Shown piece after piece: positions 12,804 to 24,651 of a stretch of 64,000 nt of DNA. This stretch comes from Amoebidium appalachense (taxonomy: Eukaryota; Ichthyosporea), in assembly GCA_963693365.1 (NCBI GenBank), contig CAVNZM010000018.1:744001-808000 (forward strand). Reading direction: 5' to 3'. The notes below the pieces were generated by a model. The model searched no databases. It saw nothing but the letters and a program-made list of their open reading frames with translations, and was not told where the DNA came from. The translations under genes were made by a program, and so were the position numbers. Position 1 is the first letter of the stretch. Every line of letters begins with the position of its first letter.

Positions 12804-12822
12804 ACACACACACCACCACCAC
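12602..12822. repeat. Duplicated CATATGGCCAA-C(n)-(CA)n block
   Basis: The head CATATGGCCAA(C/A)AATG occurs at 12603 and 12734, each time followed by a C-run of about 40 and then an ACCC or AC repeat. The whole compound unit was duplicated in tandem, with the homopolymer parts preserved. Confidence 0.85.
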
Positions 12823-13036
12823 CACCACCACTTAAAAAAGGGTGTCATATGTGTGTGCGTTTGTGAAGAGGTAATGAGTGTGCACGTGTGTGTGTCACCA
12901 CGTGCATGTGCGTGTTTTGGTGTGTGGCCGATCGCGCGGGCAGGGGTGCACTCTCTCATCATAGAACGAGGAAAATATCTTCATGACTAATCCAAACTGC
13001 CAATGCAAGAGTCATTGTGGGCCCCGAGGCCCCCAG

Positions 13037-13068
<32 letters not shown>

Positions 13069-13247
13069 TTCCCCCTCCTCACCAAGCCCCCTCCCTTCCC
13101 CCCCACCTCTGCCCTCCTCCACTAAACACAAGCACACACGGTTAATCGGTGCAAGCGGATGCCAGCTGCAGCCATATCCCAGCTCAACCACACCACATCT
13201 TTGAATATTCAGTACACGTGCATGTCACTGATCACCGGGATCCCCCC

Positions 13248-13284
<37 letters not shown>

Positions 13285-13879
13285 ACCAAAAAAACACCCC
13301 CCTCCTCCCCCCCCCCTCAAACACCCCTCAGCCCCCCCTCCCCCCTCCCCCCCCCCCCCCCCCCCTCCCCCCTTCAACCACCACCACCACCACCCACCCA
13401 CCCACCCACCCACCCACCCCACTTCCATTTTCCTTTTTGGCAAGTGCCCATTGCACGTGGTGATAGTTTTTTATTGATGAAGCCGCCGTGGAACATTTCT
13501 AATCTTGTTAGATAGATGATAGTATTTGTATATATGACATATAGATATTGACCATAATTTATGCTCTGCCGTAGCTGCTCGACGGCGCCAGCCTTATATT
13601 ACAGTATATGCTATTGGTATCTTATTATGTGGCCACTAGGTGATACATGTAAAATTTATAATATGGGTATTAGATAGCATATAGACTATATAAGTTGCAA
13701 CGACAGCAAGGGTTGTATGCCTTATTTCCCTTTCTGTTGTCACGGCCAAGCTTATCGTGCCTATAAAATCTTCCATAAGTTCACCGTTCTCTAACAAAAT
13801 TGACCGTTGTCTAACAAAAAACCTTTATGGCTCCCATAAACAGTTAGCAAAACGAGTTATGCGTGCCATAAACATTAAC

Positions 13880-14215
13880 CTACTTCGTGTATGTCGGCTT
13901 AAGGAAGATGTGGAATAGGGGCTTGCTGGTCCAATGTCTGCACTCCATCTTTTCGGCTTTAAAGCCGTAGGTAGGTGCAACCTGTGTGTGTACGTGTGAG
14001 TCAGTGAGTGAGTGTGTGTGCGTGCAAGTGAGTGGGTGGGTGGGTGAGTGAGTGTGTGGGTGGGTGGGTGGAGGACTGAGTGGGTGAGTGAGTGGGTGAG
14101 TGTGTGTGTGTGTCTGTGTCTGTGTACATGTCTGCTGTATAGGAGTGTTTATTTGTGTGTGTGCGTGTTTCTGTGTGTGTGTTTCTGTGTGTGTTTCTGT
14201 GTGTGTGTGTGTGTG

Positions 14216-14281
<66 letters not shown>

Positions 14282-14298
14282 CGCGAGTGTGAGCACGC

Positions 14299-14333
<35 letters not shown>

Positions 14334-15556
14334 ACGGGCATGTGTGCGTGTGTGTGTGCGTGTGTGTGTGGGTGTGGGTGTGTGTGTGCAGACGGGCATG
14401 TGTGTGTGTGTGTGTGTGTGCGACGGGCATGTGTGTGTGTGTGTGTGCGTGTGTGTGCGTGCGCGCACGCGCACATCATACGCTTTTGAGTGTGTGTGTG
14501 TGTGTGTGTGCATAGGCGGGCGTACGTGTGTGTGTGTGTGTGTGTGGGTGTTCGTGTGGTTTTGTGGTTATTGTGTGGTTGTTGGTTGTGTGTGGGTGTG
14601 CGTGATAAGCCGTTAGTGGCTGCACATGCACATAATTGTGTGGATGTGTGCACGTGCCCATGGGCTGGGCATACTTGCTCTTCCCTAATAACCTTTTATA
14701 TAAAACGTAGAGGAAAAAGCTTAATGCATGTGTTTGGGGAATAAAATTGTACGCGAAAGGGTTTGAGTCAAGCACACACACACATCCGAACACACATGCA
14801 CACACCCAGCTAACTCCCACATGTACATACGCTCACACGATCATGAACATAAGGAACTTCGGAACAAGGAAGCCCCCCCCCCCCACCCCAACCACCTCCC
14901 CCCCTCCCTCCCCCCCCCCCCCCCCCCCCACCCCACACACGCACATGCACAATATATATATATATACTGATATATATTTAGACCACAAGTACAAGAAAAA
15001 CCGACCATAAAAACCCCTACTAGCCTGTACGGCCCGGCCCTCGCGGGCCGGCCTTATACACCACACGATTCAATGGCGAAAAGAAGAAAAAGAGAAAGAA
15101 AAAATAGAAAATGAACACAAAAAAACAAAGGAAAGAAAGGGGGGAGCGGGGGAAAGGGGTTTATAATAAAAAGCTAAAGTAAAAAAAACGAAGGAGTGCC
15201 GAGGACATTGCAAATACAGTACATTGACATCATTGATATAGCGTCTTGCCAAGCCCTATCCACGGCAAACCTTATACTTACCGCCATTTCCGAGCCAGGG
15301 GGTGCCTTATGGGGGGTTTCTTTTAGGCCGATTAATCGTCCCCATTCCAGCACATCCGGGTCAAACCAATTGCCCAGCATATAAATCAAAACCTGGAGCT
15401 GCAATCTTCTTCCTGATGCTTGATTATTATTTTCCCCTTCTTTCTTTTTTTTTTCTCTCTTTTTCTTTTGTCTTTTTGTTGTATTTTGGCGCATCTGTAA
15501 CATGCTTCCGGCCAAACGATGGTGCGCAGCTGATGCGCAGCACGTCAATCACATAG
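13880..15556 (-). CDS. Unrecognised gene, three 3'-terminal exons
   Basis: Three minus-strand exons join in phase: 15556-15502, 15398-15282 (39 codons, donor GTAAGT after ATGGCG) and 13981-13880 with a TAG stop. They encode, in order, [18 protein letters not shown], a segment containing [17 protein letters not shown] and [16 protein letters not shown], and a C-terminus with [14 protein letters not shown] and [11 protein letters not shown]. Composition is protein-like (Trp, Tyr, Phe, charged residues) and unlike the surrounding repeats. The second exon has the strongest splice signals (TTGCAG acceptor and GTAAGT donor). The 1.3-kb gap before the last exon is a (TG)n tract and could hide another exon. 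No start codon was found; the 5' end should lie above 15556. I recognise no family. Confidence 0.4.
14098..14560. repeat. Long (TG)n tract with CGCG and CAGACGGGCATG interruptions
   Basis: Nearly 460 bp of TG repeats with TTTCTG variants, a (GC)n Z-DNA-prone patch at 14272-14286, and three copies of a GACGGGCATGTGTG interruption (about 14332, 14391 and 14422). It lies in the last intron of the unrecognised minus-strand gene. Confidence 0.85.
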
Positions 15557-16642
15557 CTAGAAATCCCTCTGACCCGACCCGACCCGGAAAGCTAAAAGAA
15601 ACCCCCTTTATACTAAGAAATGATGGCGATACGGTTCACAATTCGATGCATATGAAATAAAAACTTTCAGAAAAAATATTATGAATATATGGATAATATT
15701 TTTGTAATAGAATAAGAAAGTAAAGATAATTTCTTGAAAAATCACCGGAATCGGCACGGAACATTACATAGTCCAATGCTGCACTATGCACTTCAGAATG
15801 TCAAATGTAAAACTATCCGTGTCATGATTCTGGCCGCTGCCTTCAAGTTGTAAACATAGACAGATGGATTGATATTGGGATATAGTGCGGGATGACATCA
15901 GGCCTTGATGTAAGATACATTTGAGATAAATAAAGGATACTGGCCAAAACGTTTTGGGATAGATTTATCGGTATGAGAGAGGCCGTGCGCGCGCGCGCGC
16001 GCGTGGTCGAGACTGGAGAATCTGTCAAAGACGTACCTGACCTTGAGCCAAAATTTTAGTTCAAGTCTACTTTTAAATTGTTTTAAACAAAAAATAACCT
16101 GAAGCGGACCAATCGCAGCAACTAAGTAACCATGCACTAAAGGCACGGTGTGACGTCACAAAAATGTAGCTCAACAGCGCGTGCGGGCAAACGATGCCAA
16201 GCCCAACTATATAGCTTTTAGCCGGGGGAAAGGGTGGGAAGGAATGGTGGGTGTGGTAAAGCACTGGCTATTGTGTTCGAATACAACATTCAACACGTGA
16301 CAACACAACACATTTTTTATTATTAGGCTATTGTTATATTGTTATTATTATTATTAGTAGTAGTTATTACGAGCATCATTATCATCTTTATCAGTTACTC
16401 GAGGCAAAAGGGAGACCAGTCTCAGGTGTGTGGGGTTTTTTCATTTATTTTTTGCGGGGGGGAAGGGGGGGGGGGGGGGGTTTGAACGCGTCATAAAGTA
16501 CGAAGTACATAAGAACAAGGAGGGGAGGGGGGGGGGGGGGGGAGGGGAGTGAGGGGGGAGAGGGGAGGGGGGAGTGGAGGGGGGGAGTGGAGGGGGGGAG
16601 GGGAGGGGGGGGGGGGGGGGGGGCACGGCAGTTTGCCGGTAC
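15557..16642. other. Intergenic, AT-rich, with possible promoter elements
   Basis: Non-repetitive, AT-rich DNA to about 16430, then G-runs. A (GC)n run lies at 15987-16003. A CCAAT/CRE/TATA-like cluster at 16105-16215 is listed separately. No exon is supported. Confidence 0.35.
16105..16215. promoter_or_regulatory. CCAAT - CRE - TATA-like cluster
   Basis: CCAATCG at about 16109, a perfect palindromic TGACGTCA at about 16151 and CTATATAG at about 16207 lie in plus-strand promoter order. No plus-strand gene was found downstream, and the CRE would also serve a minus-strand gene. The motifs are seen; the function is inferred. Confidence 0.3.
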
Positions 16643-16750
16643 CTTGAGCAAAGCGTTCATTGGCTTGCAATCACATGGCCCGTTGGTTTGAGAAGGAGAC
16701 AGAGGGTGGAGAGAAGGGCAGAGCAGAGGTTGTCCTTGCAGCATGAGTGT
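16643..16750 (-). CDS. Candidate orphan exon
   Basis: Minus strand, flanked by CACACAG and GTACCG, open in phase 0 for 36 codons, with TLMLQGQPLLCPSLHP near its start and CDCKPMNALLK at its end. The other two frames are closed. It has no recognisable family and could belong to the same unit as the methyltransferase remnant upstream (18-21 kb) or be chance. Confidence 0.2.
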
Positions 16751-16806
16751 CTGTGTGTGGGTGCACGTGTAGGAGTGTGAGTGGTGTACGTGTACTGCGC
16801 CTGTTA

Positions 16807-16843
<37 letters not shown>

Positions 16844-16852
16844 TGTGTGTGC

Positions 16853-16883
<31 letters not shown>

Positions 16884-18090
16884 AGTGCGCATCATGCATG
16901 TCTGTGTAGTTCTGGACATGTGGCACCGGGGGGAGGGGGGAGGGGGAGGGGGGGGGGGGGGGGGGGGGGGGGGATCACAAAGTGGTCACGTGTTTGTGAT
17001 TTGAAGGTCTGTGTGTGTGTTCGGAGTTGTGTGAGCAAGGGTGAAGAAGGTGCTTCTGCATACACACAAAACTCAACAAATCACAGGAAAAAATGGAGCC
17101 CAATGAGCCCATTCCACCAGACACCCCCCCCCCCCCCCCCCCTCTCTCTCTCCCCCCCCCCCACAAACCCCCCTATTGTGTGTGTGTGTCTTACCATCCA
17201 TCTGTTTTCCGGACAAAGTAACCATGACCACAGACCTCCTCCCCGCCCCCCGCCCCCCCCCTCTCCCCCCTACCCCCCCCCCCCCCCCTGCCTCCCCACG
17301 CACACCCAGCCAAAAACGAGCACAACCTGAGATGAAGTCTCAACCAGCCCCACCCCATCCCCCTCCACACACTCTCTCCCCCAGCTCCCAGGCTCTCGTC
17401 CCCTCCCCTCCCTCCCCCCTTGTCTACCCCCCTACCCGCCCCCCCCCCCCCCCCCCCCCCCTCCCCCCCCCCCCCCCTCCCCCCCCTCCCCGCCCTTCCT
17501 CCACCATTGCAGACACACAGATACCCACATCGAAAGTGACACAGAAAACATCCTCTCCACATTCACTCGCCAAAAAACACATGCACACACCAAAAGGGCT
17601 CAAGCAAAGAAACAACAAAGGCCAAAATATCATTCCAAAAAAAAAGAGAAACTTACGTCATTAACACAAGAACGATTATATCAGAATAATTGAATGTATT
17701 CCTGTACCTTTACTCGAAGTCAAGCCCGTCCTATTATGATTAGACCCTTCCAATTCCTGCCCATCAACTCTGAAAAATACCCCGCACAACCCTCTCCTCC
17801 TGGTCCCCCCCCCCCCCTTTTGCAATCCCTCAAATCCCCCCCCCCCCCTCCCCTCCACCCCCCCACCCCCCCCCCCCCCCCCAAAAAAAAAAAAGAAAGA
17901 AAAAAAAACGAAATCCCCTCTTAAACCCTTCCCCCCTCCCCCTCCCCGTCCCACACCTTCCACCCTCCCCCCCCCCCCCTTCCCGCACACACACGCACAC
18001 ACAACCACCCTCCCCCCCCCCAAAAAAGCCCCCGCATCCCCCACCCCCTCCACACGCACTTCACCAACAGCATACCGTGCATGGTGAAAT

Positions 18091-18133
<43 letters not shown>

Positions 18134-18434
18134 AAAAAAAAAAAAATGAATAAGAAACACCCACCCACCTGCCTCAAGTATGCCGTCACACTGCCCGTGC
18201 CTCTGCAAACTGCTCTGGGCACGCCCAATCCAAAGGGGCCACATCAATGAACTGGGCACAGACTGCACCGGTGCTCGCCGCAGATTTGACATTCCACCTC
18301 AGTACTGTAACGTTACTTAACGTTAGTGCTCGTATACATGGGATATCATAACTAACTAAATTAAAACTAGGTTTTACAAGCCACCTTACAATCCAGATGC
18401 CCCCCCCACCCCCTCCCCCTCCTCCCCCTCCCCC

Positions 18435-18566
<132 letters not shown>

Positions 18567-19387
18567 AACAAAAATATGGAAAAAAGAGTGAGCCACACAC
18601 CACCGTGTTTCTCAGTCATTTGGATCAAGAAACCACGTGCAGACAGGGGCAGGGGGCGGAGCAGGCGGGGAGGGGGGAGAAGGGGGGAGGGGGGGGGGGG
18701 GGGGGGTATGCATTGGAGCATTGCAAAGATGGATGAATAGGCATAAAATAAGCCACACATAAACAAAACAGAAACCAAAGCAGTGTGCAGGCAGAAAACA
18801 TCTCGAGGGAGCCCACCATCAAGGGGGCTCCCGTGCCTCCCTGAAAGAACCAGCTTCGACCCTTAAGCCTCGTGCAAAGTCTCCTGCTCTTCTTCTTTTC
18901 TCTGCCTTTTCTTTTTTTTGCCCGTTCCCCTTCCCCCCTCCCCCCTTCCCCCCCTTTCTTTTCTTCGGGGTTTTCGGGTTTTGCTTTTCTTTCTTCCTTC
19001 CTTATTTCCTATTTCCCCTTTCCCCCCTTTCTCTTTTCTTTTCTTTTCTTTCCTTTTTTTTTTTTTTGGGGGGGGGGGGGGGGGGGAGGGGGGGGGAGGG
19101 GGGGGGGGGGGAGGGGGGGGGGGGGGGGGGGGGGGGGGTGGGGGGGGGGGGGGGGGGGCTGGGGGGGAATACTCTGAAGCACGTGCGAATTGCGGTCGTG
19201 AGGGTCACATTTGCCCCCCTCATAGCAGCAACCAATCCGGTGAGGCCTGGTGAGGCCTATGCCTGCCGCCACCTCCAGCACATTTTGACCGTGGAAATAG
19301 TCTGCCGGCTGGTTTTCGAGATATCTGTGGGATATACCCATGTGAGCACAACCACGGCAATGGCAATATAAAATTCTGAGAGAAAGA

Positions 19388-19603
<216 letters not shown>

Positions 19604-19977
19604 TAGAAACATGCCATCCTTGGGTATGATTTATTTTTCAGTGGTGTATACATTGTGTTAGGAAAGTCTGTCTCACGACTTAGATATATATGCACGCAGA
19701 ATAATCAAGGTTTATCAGGAGTTTGTACCTGTCAAGAAGATATTTGGAGGGCTTTATCCTCAGATTTACACGGGGCAGAGGCCAGAACAAATGTAAGTAA
19801 TGTTTGGTGTGGGGCTCGGTGAACTTAAAAAGGAAAAGGCAGGAGGTATCCACACATGCGAGATATTCAAGAAAATGTCTTGAGAAAACGTTTGTCTCGG
19901 TGCCTATGGCTCGGTTGAGGTGCCATGATCCTAAGCTTGCATCTGAACACAGTCTTACACGTATGCCAATAAAAGTG

Positions 19978-20084
19978 CCCCCCCCCCCCCCCCCCCCAAA
20001 AAAAAAAAAAAAAAAAAGAAGAAGAAGAAGAAGAAGAAGAAGAAGAAGAAGAAGAAGAAGAAGAAGAAGAAGAGGAAGAGGAAG
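19978..20084. repeat. C-run / A-run / (GAA)n compound repeat
   Basis: A C-run passes directly into an A-run, then about 18 GAA/GGA triplets. It shows the recurring C-to-A polarity. Confidence 0.95.
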
Positions 20085-20356
20085 AATACGCAGCCTTGAC
20101 GTGTTGATATCGTCATGGCTTTCGGGAAAGAAAAAAAACATAGGCTATAAGCTCAAAGGGGTGTATTCTTTGGCTGTGGATTAGAGAGAGAATTAACAGG
20201 AGTAGGGAGAGTAAGTAGAAGGAGAAGCCGAAATTGCGTAGGGGGGTGGATGAAGGATGAGAAGAGGGAGGGATGGGCATGTGTATGTGTTTGTGTGTGT
20301 GCGAACACTTGTGTAATGGTGGTGGTGGTGGTGGTGGTGGTGGTGGTGTGTGTGTG

Positions 20357-20403
<47 letters not shown>

Positions 20404-21031
20404 TAGGAAGGTAGGGGTTAAAGCCTGAGACATAGCAATAACAGGAAGAGGCAAGATCTCACATAAAGAGGAAGAGACCACCCGAGAGGGGGTTGGAGGG
20501 GACCTAAAAAAGTCCCGGGAGGGGGGGTGGGGAGGGGGGCGGGGAGGGGGGGGGGGGGGGGGGGGGGGGGATAGGGCAGTTTGAGATTGGGGTTGGGGTC
20601 GTATAAGTTTATTAATTCGGAGAGGACGACGGGAAGGCGGCAAAGTGTTCTTGTGTGTATGTGTGTGTGTTTGTGTGTTTGTGTGTTTGTGTGTGTGTGT
20701 GTTTGTGTGTGTGGATGTGTGTGAGCGTGCTCACACATCTGTGTTTTGGGGGGCACGCAAAGTGTGTAAGCAGGCATGCACCAAAGGGGAGGGTGGGGGT
20801 AGGGGTGAAGGTTGTTATAATATACCTCCTGAGTACAACGGCACCCTCCCAAACGTGGTTTCCGACGTCTCCATACCCATTCTCCAGTTTAAAGTTCCTG
20901 CCTTCAGAAAGGGAAAACCAGAAGTGGGGGCACAGAACCAACACCGTGCACGTGTTTGCGACTTGTTCAACGTCTTTAGAATCGGCTTCGCTGGATGCTT
21001 GCTTTAAGGAGAGGTGAGCGTCATTGATCAA

Positions 21032-21270
21032 TGAAGATATTTCGCACCGAATTCGTGAAATGTGGTGTGGGTATGGTCGGAATGAGGTTTACAGGTGAGT
21101 GTTTTGCGCTTGTGGTTGGGTTTGTGATGATTGATGCTGCCTTACTGCCCAAATGTGGCAGTGTTGTCTGGTTGTGTGTTTCTTAAAGCGTATATGTGTT
21201 GATAGTGTGTGAGTAGAGAAGAATAAAAACTAGGAGAGAGAGCGAAAGAAAAAGAAAGAGGGATAGAGAA

Positions 21271-21302
<32 letters not shown>

Positions 21303-22386
21303 AAAAGAGAACAGGGGGAGGGGTTACGGAGAGACCGCGACGGACTAGGGGAGTGGACGGAGACGGGAAAGAGAGAGACAAGGGGAGTGAGAAAAAGAGA
21401 GAGATTGGGTGTAAGTTTGCTGCAGTAGTTCTTGTGTGCGAGACAAATTATGCAAAAGAGAGGGAGGTAGGAAGAGAGACAAAGAGGGGGATCACGAGGG
21501 GGATCGCGAGGGGGAGAGGGAGAGAAAGTACGTGGATGGGTGTGTGGGTGGGTGGCACGACCAGTTCGCGGAATGTGTACATAGATGTGTTAATGTTCTT
21601 CCTGCAGATACTTGCAAAAGGATGCGTAGCACTGTACGTTGCAATAACTTTGTATGTCACCAACGTATACTTGACGAAACGAATTGAAACCCTTCCGGCG
21701 GGCACATAAAACCTTTGAGCTTGTTAGCCCCCATGTTTTAGATTAATCTTCAAGATTAATCAATCTTGTATCCCGGGAATTCTGGAAAATCGGTCAATTA
21801 GAGTGATTAATCTTCAACATTAATCTCAACTCCCCCTCAAAAAACGGAGTTTTTTCCCGTAAAAATGGTCCGACGGGGCTGAAATTTTCCATGAGCGAAG
21901 CAAACATATAAAGGTTTGAAAGCCCAGCGGCTGGGTGTGTGCTGCATATGGACTTTTCGGCACAGCGAGAGCGTGACGGTAGGTGAATATGGATATCGAG
22001 GATCATTAATCAAGGAGCCACAGTGACTGCTGCAAGGCTTGAATGATTGATCTGAGTGTGCTGTATTGCATTATGATGTGGGGGGAAAAACGCTGCGTTT
22101 CAACAAAGAAAGGGGAGAGCAATGCTTTTACACCCCTCGAGTGCAGTATACCATTGGTTGCTGTTCGAACAAGACCCATTTATGGTGTGACGTATAGCCT
22201 TTTTTAGCTGTTGTAAACAAACAACACGGGCCGTGGGCCCGTGGCTACTTTTGAGGACCCTGCTTGTAGATTATCATCTCACACCCAACTTGAACCCGTA
22301 GCGTTGCTGTGGATACACCCTGTCGTTTTCACTTTCTTTTTGTTTTCTTGTTGTTTTTTTTTTGTTTTTGGTGATGGACGCAAAGA
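21032..22386. other. Intergenic, with GATTAATCTTCAA motifs upstream of the piggyBac-like ORF
   Basis: GA-rich DNA to 21540, then unique sequence. GATTAATCTTCAA occurs at 21741 and 21805, GGCTGAAATTTTCC at 21877-21890, CATATAAAGG at about 21904 and GGAGCCACAGT at about 22013. The first two and the last recur upstream of the F-box gene. A small acceptor-led frame at 21607-21685 (TCKRMRSTVRCNNFVCHQ) looks zinc-finger-like but is unassigned. Confidence 0.4.
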
Positions 22387-22878
22387 ATGGAAGGGGACTT
22401 TGAAATAATATTTGATGATAATAGTGGTGGGTTTGAAGCCGGGGCAGTAGACTCAGACATCTTTAACGATTTCTTTGCTGACGAAAGCACAAGTGATACA
22501 GAAGATTCTGTTGACAACGGTGATACCACACTCACAGGAAAATGGCGTATTTATGACGCCAAGCAAGTAGAGTTAACACTCAAAGCAGACGATGTTGAAA
22601 ACAGGCTTTTAGATACGTTCAGGAAGGAGGCCTCGGAGATCCAGAAACGTTTGCTAACCCACTTTTCTGGAGAGCCAACCATTAGTAACGTCCTCGATCT
22701 CTTCTTTTCACCACTCATTCTCCAGACACTGCTTGAGACTATCAATATTGGACTCCGTGCACGCAAGAAGAGGACTGCCACACTACACGATTTACACGGT
22801 TTCCTGAAAGTGATATGCTATTTGTCATTCTACGGTGTACACATGTGTCCCCCTCCGTGTTCTATGGTGTTAAACTGA
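22387..22878 (+). CDS. piggyBac-like transposase, N-terminal fragment
   Basis: 163 codons from ATG to TGA. The leader is acidic (GDFEIIFDDNSGG, STSDTEDSVDN), as in many piggyBac transposases. Then NVLDLFFSPLILQTLLETIN and DLHGFLKVICYLSFYG match the start of the DDE_Tnp_1_7 domain (FF-x-LL-x2-I-x2-ETN, then FLG-x-L-x-GI). Full-length transposases run to about 550-650 residues and carry three catalytic Asp residues; none is present here, so this copy cannot be autonomous. The next 250 bases hold no continuation except a 40-codon open frame starting SPSVFYGV in the +1 frame. Flanking GATTAATC motifs contain TTAA, the family's target. An upstream ATG at 22374 is out of frame. The assignment rests on motif pattern only. 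Confidence 0.5.
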   Translation: MEGDFEIIFDDNSGGFEAGAVDSDIFNDFFADESTSDTEDSVDNGDTTLTGKWRIYDAKQVELTLKADDVENRLLDTFRKEASEIQKRLLTHFSGEPTISNVLDLFFSPLILQTLLETINIGLRARKKRTATLHDLHGFLKVICYLSFYGVHMCPPPCSMVLN

Positions 22879-23204
22879 GCCACGCATTCCCAACCGCAAA
22901 CACCTCCACTTTTCATATTTTGTTTTTGTTGTTTCGTCCTGATTTTCTCTATGCAAAGGAGCCTGTCTGAAGCTGTGTAGGTGTGTATGTGCCGTGTGTG
23001 TGTGTGGGGGGGGGGGGGGGGGGGGGGGGGGGGGAGGGGGGGGGGGGCTTCTTTTTCCTTCTCCCCCCCCCCCCCCTAGTTTTTGGAATATACGTAATAG
23101 CAAGGGGGACTGGCGGCATGCCAGTAGCAGTGTATGTGTGTATGTGTGTGGGTGTGGGTTTGTGTGTGTGTATGTGTGTGTGCGGGTTGGCGGGGGGGAG
23201 GGGG

Positions 23205-23238
<34 letters not shown>

Positions 23239-23991
23239 CTGCCTGCCGTTGTATTCAGTACCCTGCATACATCTGTGTATGAAGCACAAACAATACGGTC
23301 ACTGTGCTTTGATGGTTTTGAAATTAAATTAGTGGCACGTTTCTGTGGTTACAGACCTGTATTTGGTTTCATTATAAATATATATACATAAATATATGTA
23401 GCACATTAGTTATTAGTATTAATAATCCCTTTTTGGAAGATCATAAATAATTGAAAATGTAACATAGTACTACTATAATTGTTTCCAGAAATGTCACCGA
23501 AAATTATGTGTGGCTCTTGGAGAGGAAGAAAAAGATGGTTGAAATCATGCAACATGTTTCAGTGTGTATGGAAAACGTCTATCATGAATGATTCCCCCAC
23601 CCCCCCCCGCCTCCCCCTTCCTACATAGCCCGGCCCGAATTCCTGCCCCCTCCCCTCCCCCCCCCACCCCCCCCCCCCCCTCCCCCCTCCCCCCCCCCCT
23701 CCCCCCCCCCCCCCCCCCCCCCCCCCTCCTTGAACACACACACACACGCACGCACTGTGGCACCTGCCCACCTAACCGTGGTCACCCTAACACACACATG
23801 TGCACACACACACAAACACGTACCGTAGCACAAAGACATGACACACACACATGGCATGGCACACACATTGAAACGGCCAGGTACATGCATTCACGAGTGC
23901 ACATATCACACTCACCCCGGGGCCCCGGCTCCCTGTTAAATAATAAGGAAATTCTATTCATAGCAATATTGTACAGATACACAGACATTAT

Positions 23992-24023
<32 letters not shown>

Positions 24024-24605
24024 CCCCAACACACATGCACATGCACCGGCTGCCCACCCAACCACCCTGACACACGTACGTGCACACCGTGGCACACGGA
24101 CTCGTACATGCATGTATATAGAGATATACACACACACTGCATGCCGTGGCACACACTGCACTGTGAAACACAGTGCGTAACACGTGCCACACGTGCACAC
24201 ACCGCAAACAAGCACGGTGGCATCATACATGCTGAAAAACACACATGCACCCACACACACACACACGCGGTACACACTCACACGCAAACCGTGGACACCG
24301 TCACAGAAAACATGCACCGGCACACACTCTCTGCAATGTACACACGTACAAGCGTGTGCATTGCATACAAACACACCCACACAAGCACACACACACGTCA
24401 TCACAGCTGAACACACTAACATCAGCATGTGCGTACAATAGCACATGCATTTTAAGTTGACCTGTACAGTACCACGGCACCGTGTTACGTGGCATCCATG
24501 CACTGAATGCAGCGTACACGTGGCACCACACACACCCGTATGTGTGCTTGTCTATATAGGCATATGCACAGGCCTAGGCACACATGTGCACACGCACGTG
24601 CACAC

Positions 24606-24651
<46 letters not shown>

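Larger units (their letters stand above)
11801..13879. other. Intergenic; AT-rich then C/CA-rich
   Basis: No gene was recognised. 11801-12600 is non-repetitive apart from a tandem 23-bp duplication at 11999-12042. 12600-12835 holds a duplicated C-run/(CA)n block. 13035-13420 is C-rich. 13450-13879 is AT-rich and contains a near-duplicate of ACCGTT(C/G)TCTAACAAAA at about 13780-13820. Confidence 0.4.

Noticed and set aside
21607-21685. Zinc-finger tail of a piggyBac transposase (TCKRMRSTVRCNNFVCHQ)
   Set aside because: It lies upstream of the N-terminal fragment, has too few Cys/His in the expected spacing, and an alternative frame is equally open.
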